Below are positions 43,523-53,694 of a stretch of DNA of 64,000 bases, piece by piece. A program made the position numbers and the translations under genes. The stretch covers positions 124,001-188,000 of the forward strand of contig NZ_BAXZ01000005.1 in the NCBI RefSeq assembly GCF_000684975.1, written 5' to 3'. Below the pieces are notes generated by a model. That model was not told where the DNA came from and did not search any database. It saw nothing but the letters and a program-made list of their open reading frames with translations. The stretch is from Paraburkholderia acidipaludis NBRC 101816 (lineage in GTDB: Bacteria > Pseudomonadota > Gammaproteobacteria > Burkholderiales > Burkholderiaceae). The number at the start of each line of letters is the position of its first letter. The stretch's first letter is position 1.

Positions 43523-43547
43523 CGGCGCGTGGATCTCCCGGGTCGTG

Positions 43548-44210
43548 TCACGCGTCTTTCGCGATCATGTAGCCAAGCCCGCGCACGTTGCGGATCAGGT
43601 CGGCGCCCAGCTTCTTGCGCAGGGCGTGGATATACACCTCGACGGTATTGCTGCCGATCTCCTCGCCCCAGCCGTACATCTTCTCTTCGAGCTGGCTCTT
43701 CGAAAGCACCGCGCCCGGCCGCGCGATCAGCGCTTCGAGCAGCGCGAACTCGCGCGCCGACAGCGCGATCGGCACGCCGTCCTGGGTCACCTGGTGCGAC
43801 GCCGGATCGAGCGTGATCGAGCCGTGCCGGATCATCGACTCGCTGCGGCCCGACTGGCGCCGGATCAGCGCGCGCATGCGCGCGCCGAGCTCGTCGAGAT
43901 CGAAAGGCTTGATGAGGTAGTCGTCGGCGCCGGCGTCGAGCCCCTTCACGCGGTCGGCAATCGCGTCGCGCGCCGTGAGAATCAGCACCGGCAGCGAAAG
44001 GCCGCGCGCGCGCAGCGTGCGCAGCACGTCGAGCCCGTCGCGTTTGGGCAGGCCCAGATCGAGCAGCATCAGATCGTAAGGTTCGCCGGTGACGGCCGAA
44101 AGCGCCGAGTCGCCGTCTTCGACCCAGTCCACCGCGAAGCCTTCGCCGCGCAGCGCCTTGCGCACGCCCTCGGCGATCATGCGGTCATCTTCGACTAGCA
44201 GTATTCGCAT
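43548..44210 (-). CDS. OmpR-family response regulator (QseB/PmrA type)
   Basis: A 220-residue regulator. The receiver domain has the acidic pair VEDD, the phosphorylated Asp in LMLLDLGLPKRDG near residue 51 and the Lys in DYLIKPFDLDEL near 101. The winged-helix output domain ends in SNTVEVYIHALRKKLGADLI followed by RNVRGLGYM. ATG 44210 is the normal start for the family; the open frame runs further upstream without homology. It forms an operon with the histidine kinase, and the degQ gene with its PmrA-type box is a probable target. Confidence 0.92.
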   Translation of the reverse strand: MRILLVEDDRMIAEGVRKALRGEGFAVDWVEDGDSALSAVTGEPYDLMLLDLGLPKRDGLDVLRTLRARGLSLPVLILTARDAIADRVKGLDAGADDYLIKPFDLDELGARMRALIRRQSGRSESMIRHGSITLDPASHQVTQDGVPIALSAREFALLEALIARPGAVLSKSQLEEKMYGWGEEIGSNTVEVYIHALRKKLGADLIRNVRGLGYMIAKDA

Positions 44211-44440
44211 CGTAATCAAACGGCAAGGCGGCGCGCCGCCTCGCACAGGGTTCGGACAGCTGCATTCTAGCGCCCCGGATGCGCCGTGGCGCCAGGGGAC
44301 CGTATGCCGCAAAGCGCGGGCTTTTTGTGGTGGAGTTTGCGCGCGGGTCACGCGAGGTCTTTACAATGTGCGCTTTTGCGGCGCGGCCACGAGAGCGCCG
44401 CGCGCCGCCCTCGCACTGCCCGCTTTCGTCCGACGCCCCC

Positions 44441-46099
44441 ATGCTTGCCACGCTGCTGCCCGCTTCGATGCCTTCCGCGCTGTTCCGCGTTTGTTCCATA
44501 TTTCGCCCCCTGGCACGCCGCTCCGCGCCGCACGCCGCCTATACGCGCATGCCGCCGGCGATCCGCCTCGCCTGCGCCGTTCTCGCGGCGGGCTGCGCGG
44601 CCGCGCCCGCGGCCTACGCCCAGCCCGAGGGCGCGCGCCTGCCCACGGTCAACGTGAGCACCACGCTGCCGCCCTCGGTGATGGCCGGGCTCGAGCATGC
44701 GCATGTGCCGCTTTCGGCCATCAGCGTCGTGATCGAAAAGGTCGGCGACCGCCAGCCCAGCGTCGCCGTCAACGCCGGCCAACCGATGATGCCCGCTTCC
44801 ACGATGAAGCTCGTCACGACCTACAGCGGCCTCGCGCTGCTCGGCCCCGACTATCGCTGGAAAACGACCGCCTACACCGATGGCGAGGTCGACGCCGCGG
44901 GCACCCTGCACGGCAATCTCTACATCAAGGGCACGGGCGACCCCAAGCTCGTGCCCGAGGAACTGGTCGACCTCGTGCAGAAGATCCGCGCGGCGGGCAT
45001 TGCGCGCATCGACGGCGCGCTTGTGCTCGACAAGAGCGAATTCGACGTTTCGACGCGCGACCTGCCCTCGTTCGACGGCGACGAAAATGCGCCCTACAAC
45101 GTGGGGCCCGATCCGCTGATGTATGCGTTCAAGTCGCTTTCGTTCACCTTCGCGCCGTCTCGCGACGGCGTGACGATCGACGTCGTGCCGCCCGTCGCGC
45201 AGTGGCAGATCGACAACCGTATCCGCGAGCGCGCGGGCGCCTGCCGGGGCCTCATCCCCTCGCCGCAGATCGTTCCCGGCCAGAACGGCCTCGTCACCGC
45301 GAGCTTCGACGGCAGCTATGCGCTTCGCTGCGGCGAGCGCACCATCAACATGGCCGCGCCCGTCGATCACAGCACCTTCTTCGCCGACGGCTTCCTTGCG
45401 CTGTGGCAACAGGCCGGCGGCACCTTCGGCGGCACCGTGCAGAACGGCGTCGTGCCGCCTCAAGCGCGCGTCGTCGCGGTTCACGAGAGTCCGCCGCTGG
45501 CCGACGTCGTGCACGACATCAACAAGTTCAGCAATAACGTGATGGCGCGCAATCTGTTCCTCACGCTCGGCGCCGTGGAGGGCAAGCCGCCCGCCACCAC
45601 CGCGAAGGCCGCGGCGGCCGTCGGCGCGTTCCTGCGCAAGAGCGGCATCAACATGCCCGAGCTCGTCCTCGACAACGGCTGCGGCCTCTCGCGCGAGGAG
45701 CATATCAGCGCCCTCTCGCTCGCGAACCTGCTGCAAGCGGCGAACGCGAGCCCCGTGGCCCAGCCGTTCATCGACTCGCTGCCGGTGCCCGGCGTGGACG
45801 GCACGATGCGCAACCGCCTCACGCATGCCGCCGTGGAAGGCAACGCCCATATCAAGACCGGCACGCTGCGCGACGTGCGCGCGATCGCAGGCTACGTCGC
45901 GGCGCAGACGGGCGAGACGTGGATCGTCGTGAGCATCATCAACGACCCGCACGCGGAAGGCGCGCGCGAAGCGCACGACGCCCTGCTCGAATGGGTCTAC
46001 AACGGCATGCCCGAAGAGGCGCCGATGTACGTGCAGGCGCATCCGAAGCGCGCGCCGAAGCAGGTCCGTAAAAACCCGCAACGCCGCCACGCGTACTGA
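44441..46099 (+). CDS. dacB: D-alanyl-D-alanine carboxypeptidase/endopeptidase PBP4
   Basis: A class C penicillin-binding protein of about 552 residues that trims peptidoglycan cross-links in the periplasm. The three active-site motifs are present: S-x-x-K in MPASTMKLVTTYSGL, S-x-N in INKFSNNVMARNLF and K-T-G in HIKTGTLRDV. The region between the first two holds the large insert typical of PBP4. The start is uncertain: from ATG 44441 there is a basic leader before the hydrophobic signal, while ATG 44549 gives a standard signal peptide, MPPAIRLACAVLAAG, ending in A-Y-A-Q. It is divergent from the response regulator gene. The last 20 residues are basic. Confidence 0.9.
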   Translation: MLATLLPASMPSALFRVCSIFRPLARRSAPHAAYTRMPPAIRLACAVLAAGCAAAPAAYAQPEGARLPTVNVSTTLPPSVMAGLEHAHVPLSAISVVIEKVGDRQPSVAVNAGQPMMPASTMKLVTTYSGLALLGPDYRWKTTAYTDGEVDAAGTLHGNLYIKGTGDPKLVPEELVDLVQKIRAAGIARIDGALVLDKSEFDVSTRDLPSFDGDENAPYNVGPDPLMYAFKSLSFTFAPSRDGVTIDVVPPVAQWQIDNRIRERAGACRGLIPSPQIVPGQNGLVTASFDGSYALRCGERTINMAAPVDHSTFFADGFLALWQQAGGTFGGTVQNGVVPPQARVVAVHESPPLADVVHDINKFSNNVMARNLFLTLGAVEGKPPATTAKAAAAVGAFLRKSGINMPELVLDNGCGLSREEHISALSLANLLQAANASPVAQPFIDSLPVPGVDGTMRNRLTHAAVEGNAHIKTGTLRDVRAIAGYVAAQTGETWIVVSIINDPHAEGAREAHDALLEWVYNGMPEEAPMYVQAHPKRAPKQVRKNPQRRHAY

Positions 46100-46311
46100 G
46101 CAAGCACCAGCCGCGCCGCCCGTCCCGGGGGCGGTGGACCGAAGCATTCCTCTAGCAAAGCCGCGTGAGGCGCGCGCGTTAGACGTGTACCCTGACGGGC
46201 ATCGTCCGACAGCGCGCCACAGTCACGCGCGCCGCCGAGACAGGACAACTAAGGGACAACAACGCCGCGCTGCACCGCAGCGCCGCCACCGGGACGAGGA
46301 GGACGACGCTC

Positions 46312-47256
46312 ATGCAGTTCGATGCGCAATGGCTGCTGCTCGCGCTCGCCCCCGTCTTTCTCGCCTGCATCGGCTGGGAGGCCTGGCACTTCGCCCGCAC
46401 GCGGCCCGGCGCCGCGCTCTACAGCTGGCCCGACACGCTTTGCAACGCCGCGCTCGCGCTGATGCACCAGGGCGCCGACAAGCTTGCCTGGCTCGTCGCG
46501 ATCCCCGTCTACGCTTACGTCTACCGGCATTTCCGCATTGTCTCGTGGCAGCCGGGCTGGCTCGCGTGGATCGTGCTGTTCGTCGCCCAGGACCTCCTCT
46601 ACTACGGGTTTCATCGCGCGAGCCACCGCGTGCGCTGGCTCTGGGCCGCGCATGTGGTCCATCATTCGTCGGGCCGGCTCAATCTCTCGACGGCGTTCCG
46701 CCAGAGCCTCATGTACCCGGTCGCGGGCATGTGGGTGTTCTGGATTCCGCTTGCCGTGATCGGCTTCACGCCCATGCAGATCGTCGGCATCGTGCTCGTC
46801 AATCTCGCGTTCCAGTTCTTCGTGCATACCCAGGCCATCGGCAAGCTCGGCTGGCTCGAGTACGTGCTCAACACGCCTTCGATGCATCGCGTCCATCACG
46901 CCCGCAACAACCGCTATATCGACCGCAACTACGCCGGCGTGCTCGCGATCTGGGACCGTCTGTTCGGCAGCTACGTGGAGGAAAACGCGGGGGATCCGCC
47001 CGTGTACGGCATCGTCGAGCCGCTCGATACGTATAACCCGCTGAAGGCGACCTTCCACGAGTGGATTTCGATGGTGCGCGACTTCACGCAGACGCGCGGC
47101 TGGCGCGCGCGCTGCGCCGCGCTGTTCGCGCCGCCTGAATGGGCCGTGCGCCATCATGCGCAACGCATTGCGCCCGCCGGCGGAGCAGCCTGGATGCCGC
47201 AACAAAACAACACCAGGGGCGCGCAGGGATCGCGCGAAACCCGAAAGATTCGGTAG
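46312..47256 (+). CDS. Sterol desaturase/fatty acid hydroxylase family membrane protein
   Basis: A 314-residue integral membrane protein with a di-iron His cluster: FHRASHR near residue 100, HVVHHSSGRLNLSTAFRQS near 115 and SMHRVHHARNNRYIDRNYAG near 195. These are the conserved boxes of the ERG3/FA hydroxylase superfamily. Four or more hydrophobic segments surround them. Bacterial members hydroxylate lipids such as hopanoids, ornithine lipids or alkylglycerols. The substrate cannot be told here and no lipid gene is next to it. GAGGAGG lies 14 bases before the ATG. Confidence 0.88.
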   Translation: MQFDAQWLLLALAPVFLACIGWEAWHFARTRPGAALYSWPDTLCNAALALMHQGADKLAWLVAIPVYAYVYRHFRIVSWQPGWLAWIVLFVAQDLLYYGFHRASHRVRWLWAAHVVHHSSGRLNLSTAFRQSLMYPVAGMWVFWIPLAVIGFTPMQIVGIVLVNLAFQFFVHTQAIGKLGWLEYVLNTPSMHRVHHARNNRYIDRNYAGVLAIWDRLFGSYVEENAGDPPVYGIVEPLDTYNPLKATFHEWISMVRDFTQTRGWRARCAALFAPPEWAVRHHAQRIAPAGGAAWMPQQNNTRGAQGSRETRKIR

Positions 47257-47342
47257 TCTGTCGGCCTCGCCCCAAGGGGAAACCGCGAGACAGGGCAAGG
47301 CCGGCGTTACATGGCATCAAAGGCCACAACAGAGGAGATGAA

Positions 47343-48596
47343 GTGAATATGAAGCATCGAGCATCGGGACACCGTACGCTGCTGCGCACGACGCAGATCG
47401 CCATCGCGAGCGCGGCCTTCGCGCTGCTGGCCGCCTGCGGCGGCGGTGGCGGGGGAAGCAGCAGCTCCAGTTCGACGCCGCCGGGCGGCGTCAATCTGCA
47501 GGTCGTGACGTTCGGCGACAGTCTCTCCGACGCCGGCACGTATTCGCCGAACATCCTGCCGGGCTTCGGCGGCGGCCGCTTCACGACGAACCCGGGCCAG
47601 GTGTGGACACAGAACGTCGCCCAATACTATGGCAACACACTTACACCGGCCTTCGAAGGCGGCTTCGGCGTGACGCCCTATGCCACGGGCGGCCTGGGCT
47701 ACGCGCAGGGCGGCGCGGACGTGGTCCTGGCCGAAGGCGAAGGCTGGGAGCCGGACAACGCCGCGGCAACGACGATGCCGATCGTGACGCAGGTGCAGAA
47801 CTACCTCAGCACCTACAAGGCGTTCAATTCGAACCAGCTCATCCTGGTCGACGGCGGCGCGAACGACATCTTCCAGTGGGCGACGACCGCGAACCTGACC
47901 GCGCTCGGCACGGCGCTGCAGACCGAATACCCGGTGGAAGTGCAGAACGGCGCACTGCCTGCCACGCAGGCCGGCCAGGTGGAATTCATCGCCGGCTACC
48001 TGCAGCAGACCAACGCCCAGATCGCAACGGCCGCCGCGGCGATGGCGCAGCAGATCCAGACCATCGTCAGTTCGGGGGCGAAGCATGTGGTGTTCATGAC
48101 CGTTCCCGATATCGGCCAGACGCCGCTCGGCGTGGCCGCGAACGCCCAGCAGGCCGGCGCGGCCGCGCTGCTGACCGGCGTCAGCGCCGCGTACAACGGC
48201 ATGGTCGAGCAGCTCATCGCGCCGCAGATCCAGTCCGGCGCCGTGATCATCGCCGATGCGTTCACGTGGTTCGACACCGTCCTGCTGCCGGATTACCAGT
48301 CGCTGGGCTTCACCGTGTCGAACACCGGCACCGCCTGCAACCTCGCGGCAATGGAAGCCAACGCAACGGCCTATGCGCAAAAGAACCCGGCGGTGCTCGC
48401 GGGTAGCGGCCTGACCGCGGCGGAGTACGGCTCGGCGTTCGGCTCGTCGCTGTTCTGCTCGCCGTCGACCTACACGGTCGCGGGCGCGGACCAGACCTAC
48501 GTGTTCGCGGACTCGGTCCACCCGACTACCCACACGCACGCGCTCTTCGCGCAGTTCGTCGAGCAGACGATCGCGAAGACGGGGCTTGGGAAGTAA
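47343..48596 (+). CDS. GDSL/SGNH-family lipoprotein esterase
   Basis: A 417-residue surface or periplasmic lipoprotein hydrolase. The lipobox L-A-A-C near residue 35 is followed by a poly-Gly/poly-Ser linker. The SGNH blocks are TFGDSLSDAG (Ser), GGANDIFQW (Asn) and the C-terminal FADSVHPTTHTH (Asp and His). Its layout resembles the passenger of GDSL autotransporters, but no beta-barrel domain is present. GTG 47343 is preferred because GAGGAG lies five bases upstream; ATG 47349 is the other choice. The substrate, probably an ester of a fatty acid, is unknown. It ends at a bidirectional terminator. Confidence 0.87.
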   Translation: MNMKHRASGHRTLLRTTQIAIASAAFALLAACGGGGGGSSSSSSTPPGGVNLQVVTFGDSLSDAGTYSPNILPGFGGGRFTTNPGQVWTQNVAQYYGNTLTPAFEGGFGVTPYATGGLGYAQGGADVVLAEGEGWEPDNAAATTMPIVTQVQNYLSTYKAFNSNQLILVDGGANDIFQWATTANLTALGTALQTEYPVEVQNGALPATQAGQVEFIAGYLQQTNAQIATAAAAMAQQIQTIVSSGAKHVVFMTVPDIGQTPLGVAANAQQAGAAALLTGVSAAYNGMVEQLIAPQIQSGAVIIADAFTWFDTVLLPDYQSLGFTVSNTGTACNLAAMEANATAYAQKNPAVLAGSGLTAAEYGSAFGSSLFCSPSTYTVAGADQTYVFADSVHPTTHTHALFAQFVEQTIAKTGLGK

Positions 48597-48633
48597 GGGT
48601 TCTGGCGCCCTTTTTTTGGGGTGCCTTCGATGT

Positions 48634-48671
48634 AAAAAAACCCGGCTCGCCTTCCAGCAAGCCGGGTTTTT
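48634..48671. terminator. Bidirectional terminator between the GDSL gene and the purine operon
   Basis: AACCCGGCT (48639-48647) pairs with AGCCGGGTT (48660-48668) over a 12-base loop. Seven A on the left and five T on the right allow termination in both directions between the convergent genes. Confidence 0.9.
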
Positions 48672-48708
48672 GTTTTCGACCGATGGATTGCGCGGCGCGC
48701 AACGCGCC

Positions 48709-49749
48709 CTACTCCCCCTGCGCCTCGAACGCCGCCGCCGCACGCCCGAGGCGGTCGTTCACGGCGATCCACTCGATCGTCTCCGGCAACTTTTCGATCA
48801 GAATGCGCGCGACATTGGCCCGATCGAGGGCGCGCAGCAGGCTGTAGAGTTCGCGCGCGTAGGCTTGGGGATCCTCTGGCGCGGCGACGAAATGCACGTG
48901 AGGCGCGCTCGCCCACGCCAGCGCGCGCGAGGCGCGCGCCACCAGCGCCACCGTTTCGCCCTGTGCGGCTGCCGCAGCAAGCAGCGGCTCCAGCGCCTCG
49001 AACGGCAGCAGCGCGAGCGGCGTGCGCGGCGCGTAGTGCGCCTTCAGCGTGCCGGAGGCGCGCGGCGCCGTGGCGTCCGATCCGTCCGGCAAACGCGGTG
49101 CCTCGCCGAGCACGCGCGCAATATCGTCCGGCGTGATGTGCCCCGGGCGCAGCAGCGCGGGAAAACCGCGCGACAGATCAAGTATTGTCGATTCGATGCC
49201 GACGTCGCACGCCCCGCCATCGAGCACGTGCACGCCGTCGCCGAACTCGTCGCGCACGTGCTGCGCCGTGGTCGGGCTCACATGGCCGAAGCGGTTCGCC
49301 GAAGGCGCGGCCACGCCGCCGTGGCCGCCGCGACGCTTCGAGAACGCCGCCAGCAGCTTTTGCGCGACGGGATGCGACGGGCAACGCAGCCCAACCGAGT
49401 CCTGGCCGCCGCTCACCGCGTCGGGAATGCGCGCATGGCGCTTGACGATCAAGGTGAGCGGGCCGGGCCAGAATGCGGCGACGAGCTTCTGCGCCGTCTC
49501 GGGCCACTCGCCCGCCCAGTAGCCGGGATCGCCGCCTGGCGGCAGGTGCACGATCACCGGATGATTCGCCGGCCGTCCCTTGGCCGCATAGATACGCGCG
49601 ACCGCGTCGGGATTCGCGGCATCGCCGCCGAGGCCGTAGACGGTCTCGGTCGGAAACGCCACGAGTTCGCCCGCGTCGAGCAGCGCGGCGGCCTTGTCGA
49701 TATCGGCGTCGGTCGGAGCCGGCGCGGCGCCGGATTGCAGATCGGTCAT
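48709..49749 (-). CDS. tsaC: L-threonylcarbamoyladenylate synthase (Sua5 type)
   Basis: A 346-residue enzyme that makes threonylcarbamoyl-AMP for the t6A modification of tRNA. The YrdC domain fills residues 15-205 (VAFPTETVYGLGGDAANPDA, GRPANHPVIVHLPPGGDP, GLRCPSHPVAQ, LDGGACDVGIESTILDL). After a linker comes the Sua5 C-terminal domain (ASGTLKAHYAPRTPLALLP). The length is of the two-domain Sua5 form, not the short TsaC. It is the last gene of the purine operon, 13 bases after purK. Confidence 0.92.
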   Translation of the reverse strand: MTDLQSGAAPAPTDADIDKAAALLDAGELVAFPTETVYGLGGDAANPDAVARIYAAKGRPANHPVIVHLPPGGDPGYWAGEWPETAQKLVAAFWPGPLTLIVKRHARIPDAVSGGQDSVGLRCPSHPVAQKLLAAFSKRRGGHGGVAAPSANRFGHVSPTTAQHVRDEFGDGVHVLDGGACDVGIESTILDLSRGFPALLRPGHITPDDIARVLGEAPRLPDGSDATAPRASGTLKAHYAPRTPLALLPFEALEPLLAAAAAQGETVALVARASRALAWASAPHVHFVAAPEDPQAYARELYSLLRALDRANVARILIEKLPETIEWIAVNDRLGRAAAAFEAQGE

Positions 49750-49762
49750 GATGTCGGGCTGT

Positions 49763-51004
49763 TTAGCTCGTGACGATGTGCAGAAGGCGCGCGCAGTCGC
49801 GCGCGGCCGTGCGCGCTTCTTCGAGCGTGGCCGCCGTGAAATTCACGTGGCCCATCTTGCGGCCCGGGCGCGCGTCTTCCTTGCCATAGAGATGCAGGCG
49901 TGCGGCCGGCATCGCAGCCACCTGGTCCCACGGCGGCGTGATGGGCGCAGCGCCCGAACGCGGCCCCTGCGGAGCCCTGGCCTCGCCGGCGCCGGCCGGG
50001 AACCATACGTCGCCGAGAATATTGAGCATCACGGCCGGCGAGTGCTGACGCGTATCGCCGAGCGGCATGCCCGTCATCGCGCGCACCTGTTGCTCGAACT
50101 GGCTCGTGGCGCATGCGTCGGTCGTGTAGTGCCCGGAGTTGTGCGGACGCGGCGCCATTTCGTTGGCCACGAGCGAGCCGTCCTCCAGGATGAAAAACTC
50201 CACGCAGAGCACGCCCACGTAGCCGAGCTTCGCCGCGATCTGCAGCGCCGCCTGCTGCGCCTGCTGCACGAGCGCCGGGCTCGCGTCGGGCGCCGGAACG
50301 ATCGTGTGCGACAGCACGCCGTTACGGTGCGTGTTCTGCGCGAGCGGGTAAACCACGCTCGCACCGGCGCTGCCGCGGGCGATCAGCGCGCTCACCTCGA
50401 ACTTCAGCGGCAAGCGCTTTTCCAGCACGCACGGCACGCCGCCGAGCGCGGCATGCGCCTCGCGCACTTCATCGGCATTGCCCACGCGCACCTGCCCCTT
50501 GCCGTCGTAGCCCATGCGCGCGGTCTTGAGGATGCCGGGCAGCACGGCGGCGAGCGTCGCATTGTCGATGGCGGCCAGCGCCTCGGACGACTCGATCACC
50601 ACATGCGGCGCCACCGGCACGCCCGCCGATGCGATAAAGCGCTTTTCCGCGATGCGGTCCTGCGCCACGGCCACGCAGCGCCCGGCGGGAGCCACGAACG
50701 TGGACTTCGCGAGCGCATCGAGGCTCGCGGACGGCACGTTCTCGAATTCGGTCGAGATGGCCGCGCACAGGCGCGAAAGCTCGGTGAGCGCGGCTTCGTC
50801 GTCGTAGGCCGCGCACAGGTGGCGGTCCGCGACGGCGCCCGCCGGGCTCGCCGCGTCGGGATCGAGCACGGCGACGCGATAGCCCATCGCCTGGGCCGCA
50901 AAACAGAACATGCGGCCAAGCTGGCCGCCACCCACCATGCCAAGCCAGGCGCCGGGCAGGATCGGTGAAACCGGAGTGTTGTCAGGGGTCATCTCAGTGG
51001 TCAC
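49763..51004 (-). CDS. purK: N5-carboxyaminoimidazole ribonucleotide synthase
   Basis: A 413-residue ATP-grasp enzyme that uses ATP and bicarbonate to carboxylate AIR. Visible are LGMVGGGQLGRMFCFAAQAM at the start, ILKTARMGYDGKGQ near residue 160, CVLEKRLPLKFEVSALIARG near 190 and the metal-binding stretch VCVEFFILEDGSLVANEMAP followed by RPHNSGH near 270. It contains a Pro/Ala-rich insert near residue 345. The listed start is a GTG directly after the purE stop (TGAGTG); ATG 50992 is possible. The enzyme works together with PurE from the previous gene. Confidence 0.94.
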   Translation of the reverse strand: MTTEMTPDNTPVSPILPGAWLGMVGGGQLGRMFCFAAQAMGYRVAVLDPDAASPAGAVADRHLCAAYDDEAALTELSRLCAAISTEFENVPSASLDALAKSTFVAPAGRCVAVAQDRIAEKRFIASAGVPVAPHVVIESSEALAAIDNATLAAVLPGILKTARMGYDGKGQVRVGNADEVREAHAALGGVPCVLEKRLPLKFEVSALIARGSAGASVVYPLAQNTHRNGVLSHTIVPAPDASPALVQQAQQAALQIAAKLGYVGVLCVEFFILEDGSLVANEMAPRPHNSGHYTTDACATSQFEQQVRAMTGMPLGDTRQHSPAVMLNILGDVWFPAGAGEARAPQGPRSGAAPITPPWDQVAAMPAARLHLYGKEDARPGRKMGHVNFTAATLEEARTAARDCARLLHIVTS

Positions 51005-51523
<519 letters not shown>

Positions 51524-51552
51524 TTCCTTCCCTTCCCCGCTTCTTCGCAGTT

Positions 51553-52443
51553 TTACGCCAGCTTCTGGCCGGTCAGGCGCTCGAGCGCCTCCTGATATTT
51601 CGCCGAGGTCTTCTCGATCACCTCGTCGGGCAGCTTCGGCGCCGGCGGCTCCTTCTTCCAGTCCTGGGTTTCGAGCCAGTCGCGCACGAACTGCTTGTCG
51701 AACGACGGCGGGTTCGAGCCCACCTGGTACTGATCGGCCGGCCAGAAGCGCGACGAGTCGGCGGTGAGCGCCTCGTCCATCAGATAGAGCTGGCCGTGGT
51801 TGTCGAGACCGAATTCGAACTTCGTGTCGGCGATGATGATGCCGCGCGTGGCCGCATAGTCGGCCGCTTCCTGATAGAGCTTGATCGAAATTGCTTTGAT
51901 GGTGCGCGAAAGCTCGGTGCCGATGCGGCGCTCCATCTCTTCGTAGGTGATGTTCTCGTCGTGGTGGCCCATTTCGGCCTTCGCCGCGGGCGTGAAGATC
52001 GGCTCGGGCAGCTTTTGCGCATTCTGCAGGCCCGGCGGCAGCTCCACGCCGCACACGGCGCCCGTTGCCTGGTAGTCCTTCCAGCCGCTGCCGGCCAGAT
52101 AGCCGCGCACCACGGCCTCGACGAGGATCGGCTCGAGACGCTTCACGACGACCGCGCGGCCCTTCACCTGCTCCGCTTCGTCCGCTGCCACGACCGTCTC
52201 CGGCGCGATGCCCGTGAGGTGGTTCGGCACGACATGCTTCAGCTTCTCGAACCAGAAATCGGCCATCTGGTTGAGCACCTGGCCCTTCTTCGGAATCGGC
52301 TCGCCCATGATCACGTCGAAAGCCGAGAGGCGATCGGTGGTGACGATCAGCAGCTTGTCGTTGCCCACGGCATAGTTGTCGCGGACCTTGCCGCGGCCGA
52401 GAAGCGGCAGCGAGCGGAGCGTGGATTCGTAAAGGGTAGACAT
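51553..52443 (-). CDS. purC: Phosphoribosylaminoimidazole-succinocarboxamide synthase
   Basis: A 296-residue SAICAR synthetase joining aspartate to CAIR. Recognisable blocks are GRGKVRDNYAVG, KLLIVTTDRLSAFDVIMGEP, VEAVVRGYLAGSGWKDYQAT near residue 110 and RGIIIADTKFEFGLDNHGQL near 205. The length is of the longer proteobacterial/fungal type. It is the first gene of purC-purE-purK-tsaC. The promoter must lie in the 60 bases between its start and the fba terminator; I cannot fix it precisely. Confidence 0.95.
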   Translation of the reverse strand: MSTLYESTLRSLPLLGRGKVRDNYAVGNDKLLIVTTDRLSAFDVIMGEPIPKKGQVLNQMADFWFEKLKHVVPNHLTGIAPETVVAADEAEQVKGRAVVVKRLEPILVEAVVRGYLAGSGWKDYQATGAVCGVELPPGLQNAQKLPEPIFTPAAKAEMGHHDENITYEEMERRIGTELSRTIKAISIKLYQEAADYAATRGIIIADTKFEFGLDNHGQLYLMDEALTADSSRFWPADQYQVGSNPPSFDKQFVRDWLETQDWKKEPPAPKLPDEVIEKTSAKYQEALERLTGQKLA

Positions 52444-52506
52444 CGTCGTGTTTCGCTATAAGAACGTGGCGGGACCGGCACCAAAACCGGACCAATAGGG
52501 TAAATC

Positions 52507-52548
52507 AAAAAGCTTGTCGCCGTTTCCCCGACCTGCGGAAACGGCGAC
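52507..52548 (-). terminator. Terminator of fba
   Basis: GTCGCCGTTTCC (52516-52527) and GGAAACGGCGAC (52537-52548) form a perfect 12-bp stem with a 9-base loop; on the minus strand AAGCTTTTTG follows. It separates fba from the purine operon. Confidence 0.82.
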
Positions 52549-52629
52549 GATCCTGCAATGCGTCGGAAAGAGGCCCGCCGTGCCGGCCAGGCCTCGTTCC
52601 AGGCAAAATCGCGGGCAAACCCGCGCTCG

Positions 52630-53694
52630 TTAGCGAACGATCTGCGCAAGCTCGCCCGACTTGTACTTCCCGGCGATCTTGTCCAGCGACACCGGCTTGA
52701 TCTTGCCCGCCTGGCCTTCGCAGCCGAACGCGAGGAAGCGGTCCAGGCAGACCTTCTTCGCGGCTTCGCGGGCCGGCTTCAGGTAGTCGCGCGGATCGAA
52801 CTTCGACGGATTCTGATACATATAGCGACGGATCGCACCGGTAATCGCGAGACGCAGGTCCGTGTCGATGTTGATCTTGCGCACGCCGTAACGAATGCCT
52901 TCCTGGATCTCTTCCACCGGCACGCCGTAGGTTTCCTTCATGTCTCCGCCGAACTCGCGGATCTCGGCCAGCAGTTCCTGCGGCACCGACGACGACCCGT
53001 GCATCACGAGGTGCGTGTTCGGAATGCGCGCATGGATTTCCTTGATACGCGCAATCGACAGGATGTCGCCCGTGGGCTTCTTCGAAAACTTGTAGGCGCC
53101 GTGCGAGGTGCCGATCGCAATCGCGAGCGCGTCGCATTGCGTCAGCTTCACGAAGTCGGCGGCCTGCTCCGGATCGGTCAGCAGTTGCTCGCGCGTCATC
53201 GTGCCTTCGGCGCCGTGACCATCTTCCTTGTCGCCCTTCATCGTTTCCAGCGAACCGAGCACGCCCAGTTCCGCTTCCACCGTCACGCCGATCGAGTGCG
53301 CCATTTCAACGACTTTGCGCGACACTTCGACGTTGTATTCGTAAGATGCCACCGACTTGCCGTCGGCTTCGAGCGAGCCGTCCATCATGACGCTGGTGAA
53401 ACCGCTGCAGATCGCCGCCATGCAGACCGCCGGCGACTGGCCGTGGTCCTGGTGCATCACGACGGGGATATGCGGATACGACTCGACGGCGGCTTCGATC
53501 AGGTGGCGCAGAAACGGTTCGCCCGCATACTTCCGCGCGCCCGCCGACGCCTGCATGATCACCGGCGCGCCCACCTGGTCGGCCGCGGCCATGATGGCCT
53601 GGACCTGTTCCAGATTGTTCACGTTGAACGCCGGCAAACCGTAGCCGTGTTCAGCCGCGTGGTCGAGCAGTTGACGCATTGATACGAGAGGCAT
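52630..53694 (-). CDS. fba: Class II fructose-bisphosphate aldolase
   Basis: A 354-residue zinc aldolase cleaving fructose 1,6-bisphosphate. Zinc-ligand and active-site segments are IPVVMHQDHGQSPAVCM near residue 75, VMMDGSLEADGKSVASYEYN near 102, VEAELGVLG near 135 and NTHLVMHGSSSVPQELL near 225, with GVRKINIDTDLRLAITGAIR near 270. It is of the Calvin-cycle-related CbbA/FbaA type common in betaproteobacteria. ATG 53694 has AAAGGAG upstream; the open frame extends a little further without homology. It lies downstream of pgk and pyk, a glycolytic cluster, with a 406-base gap. Confidence 0.95.
   Translation of the reverse strand: MPLVSMRQLLDHAAEHGYGLPAFNVNNLEQVQAIMAAADQVGAPVIMQASAGARKYAGEPFLRHLIEAAVESYPHIPVVMHQDHGQSPAVCMAAICSGFTSVMMDGSLEADGKSVASYEYNVEVSRKVVEMAHSIGVTVEAELGVLGSLETMKGDKEDGHGAEGTMTREQLLTDPEQAADFVKLTQCDALAIAIGTSHGAYKFSKKPTGDILSIARIKEIHARIPNTHLVMHGSSSVPQELLAEIREFGGDMKETYGVPVEEIQEGIRYGVRKINIDTDLRLAITGAIRRYMYQNPSKFDPRDYLKPAREAAKKVCLDRFLAFGCEGQAGKIKPVSLDKIAGKYKSGELAQIVR

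Noticed and set aside
48606..48630. GGCGCCC with a T-rich loop after the GDSL gene as a second terminator
   Set aside because: The T run is in the loop rather than after the stem, and a strong bidirectional terminator lies just downstream.
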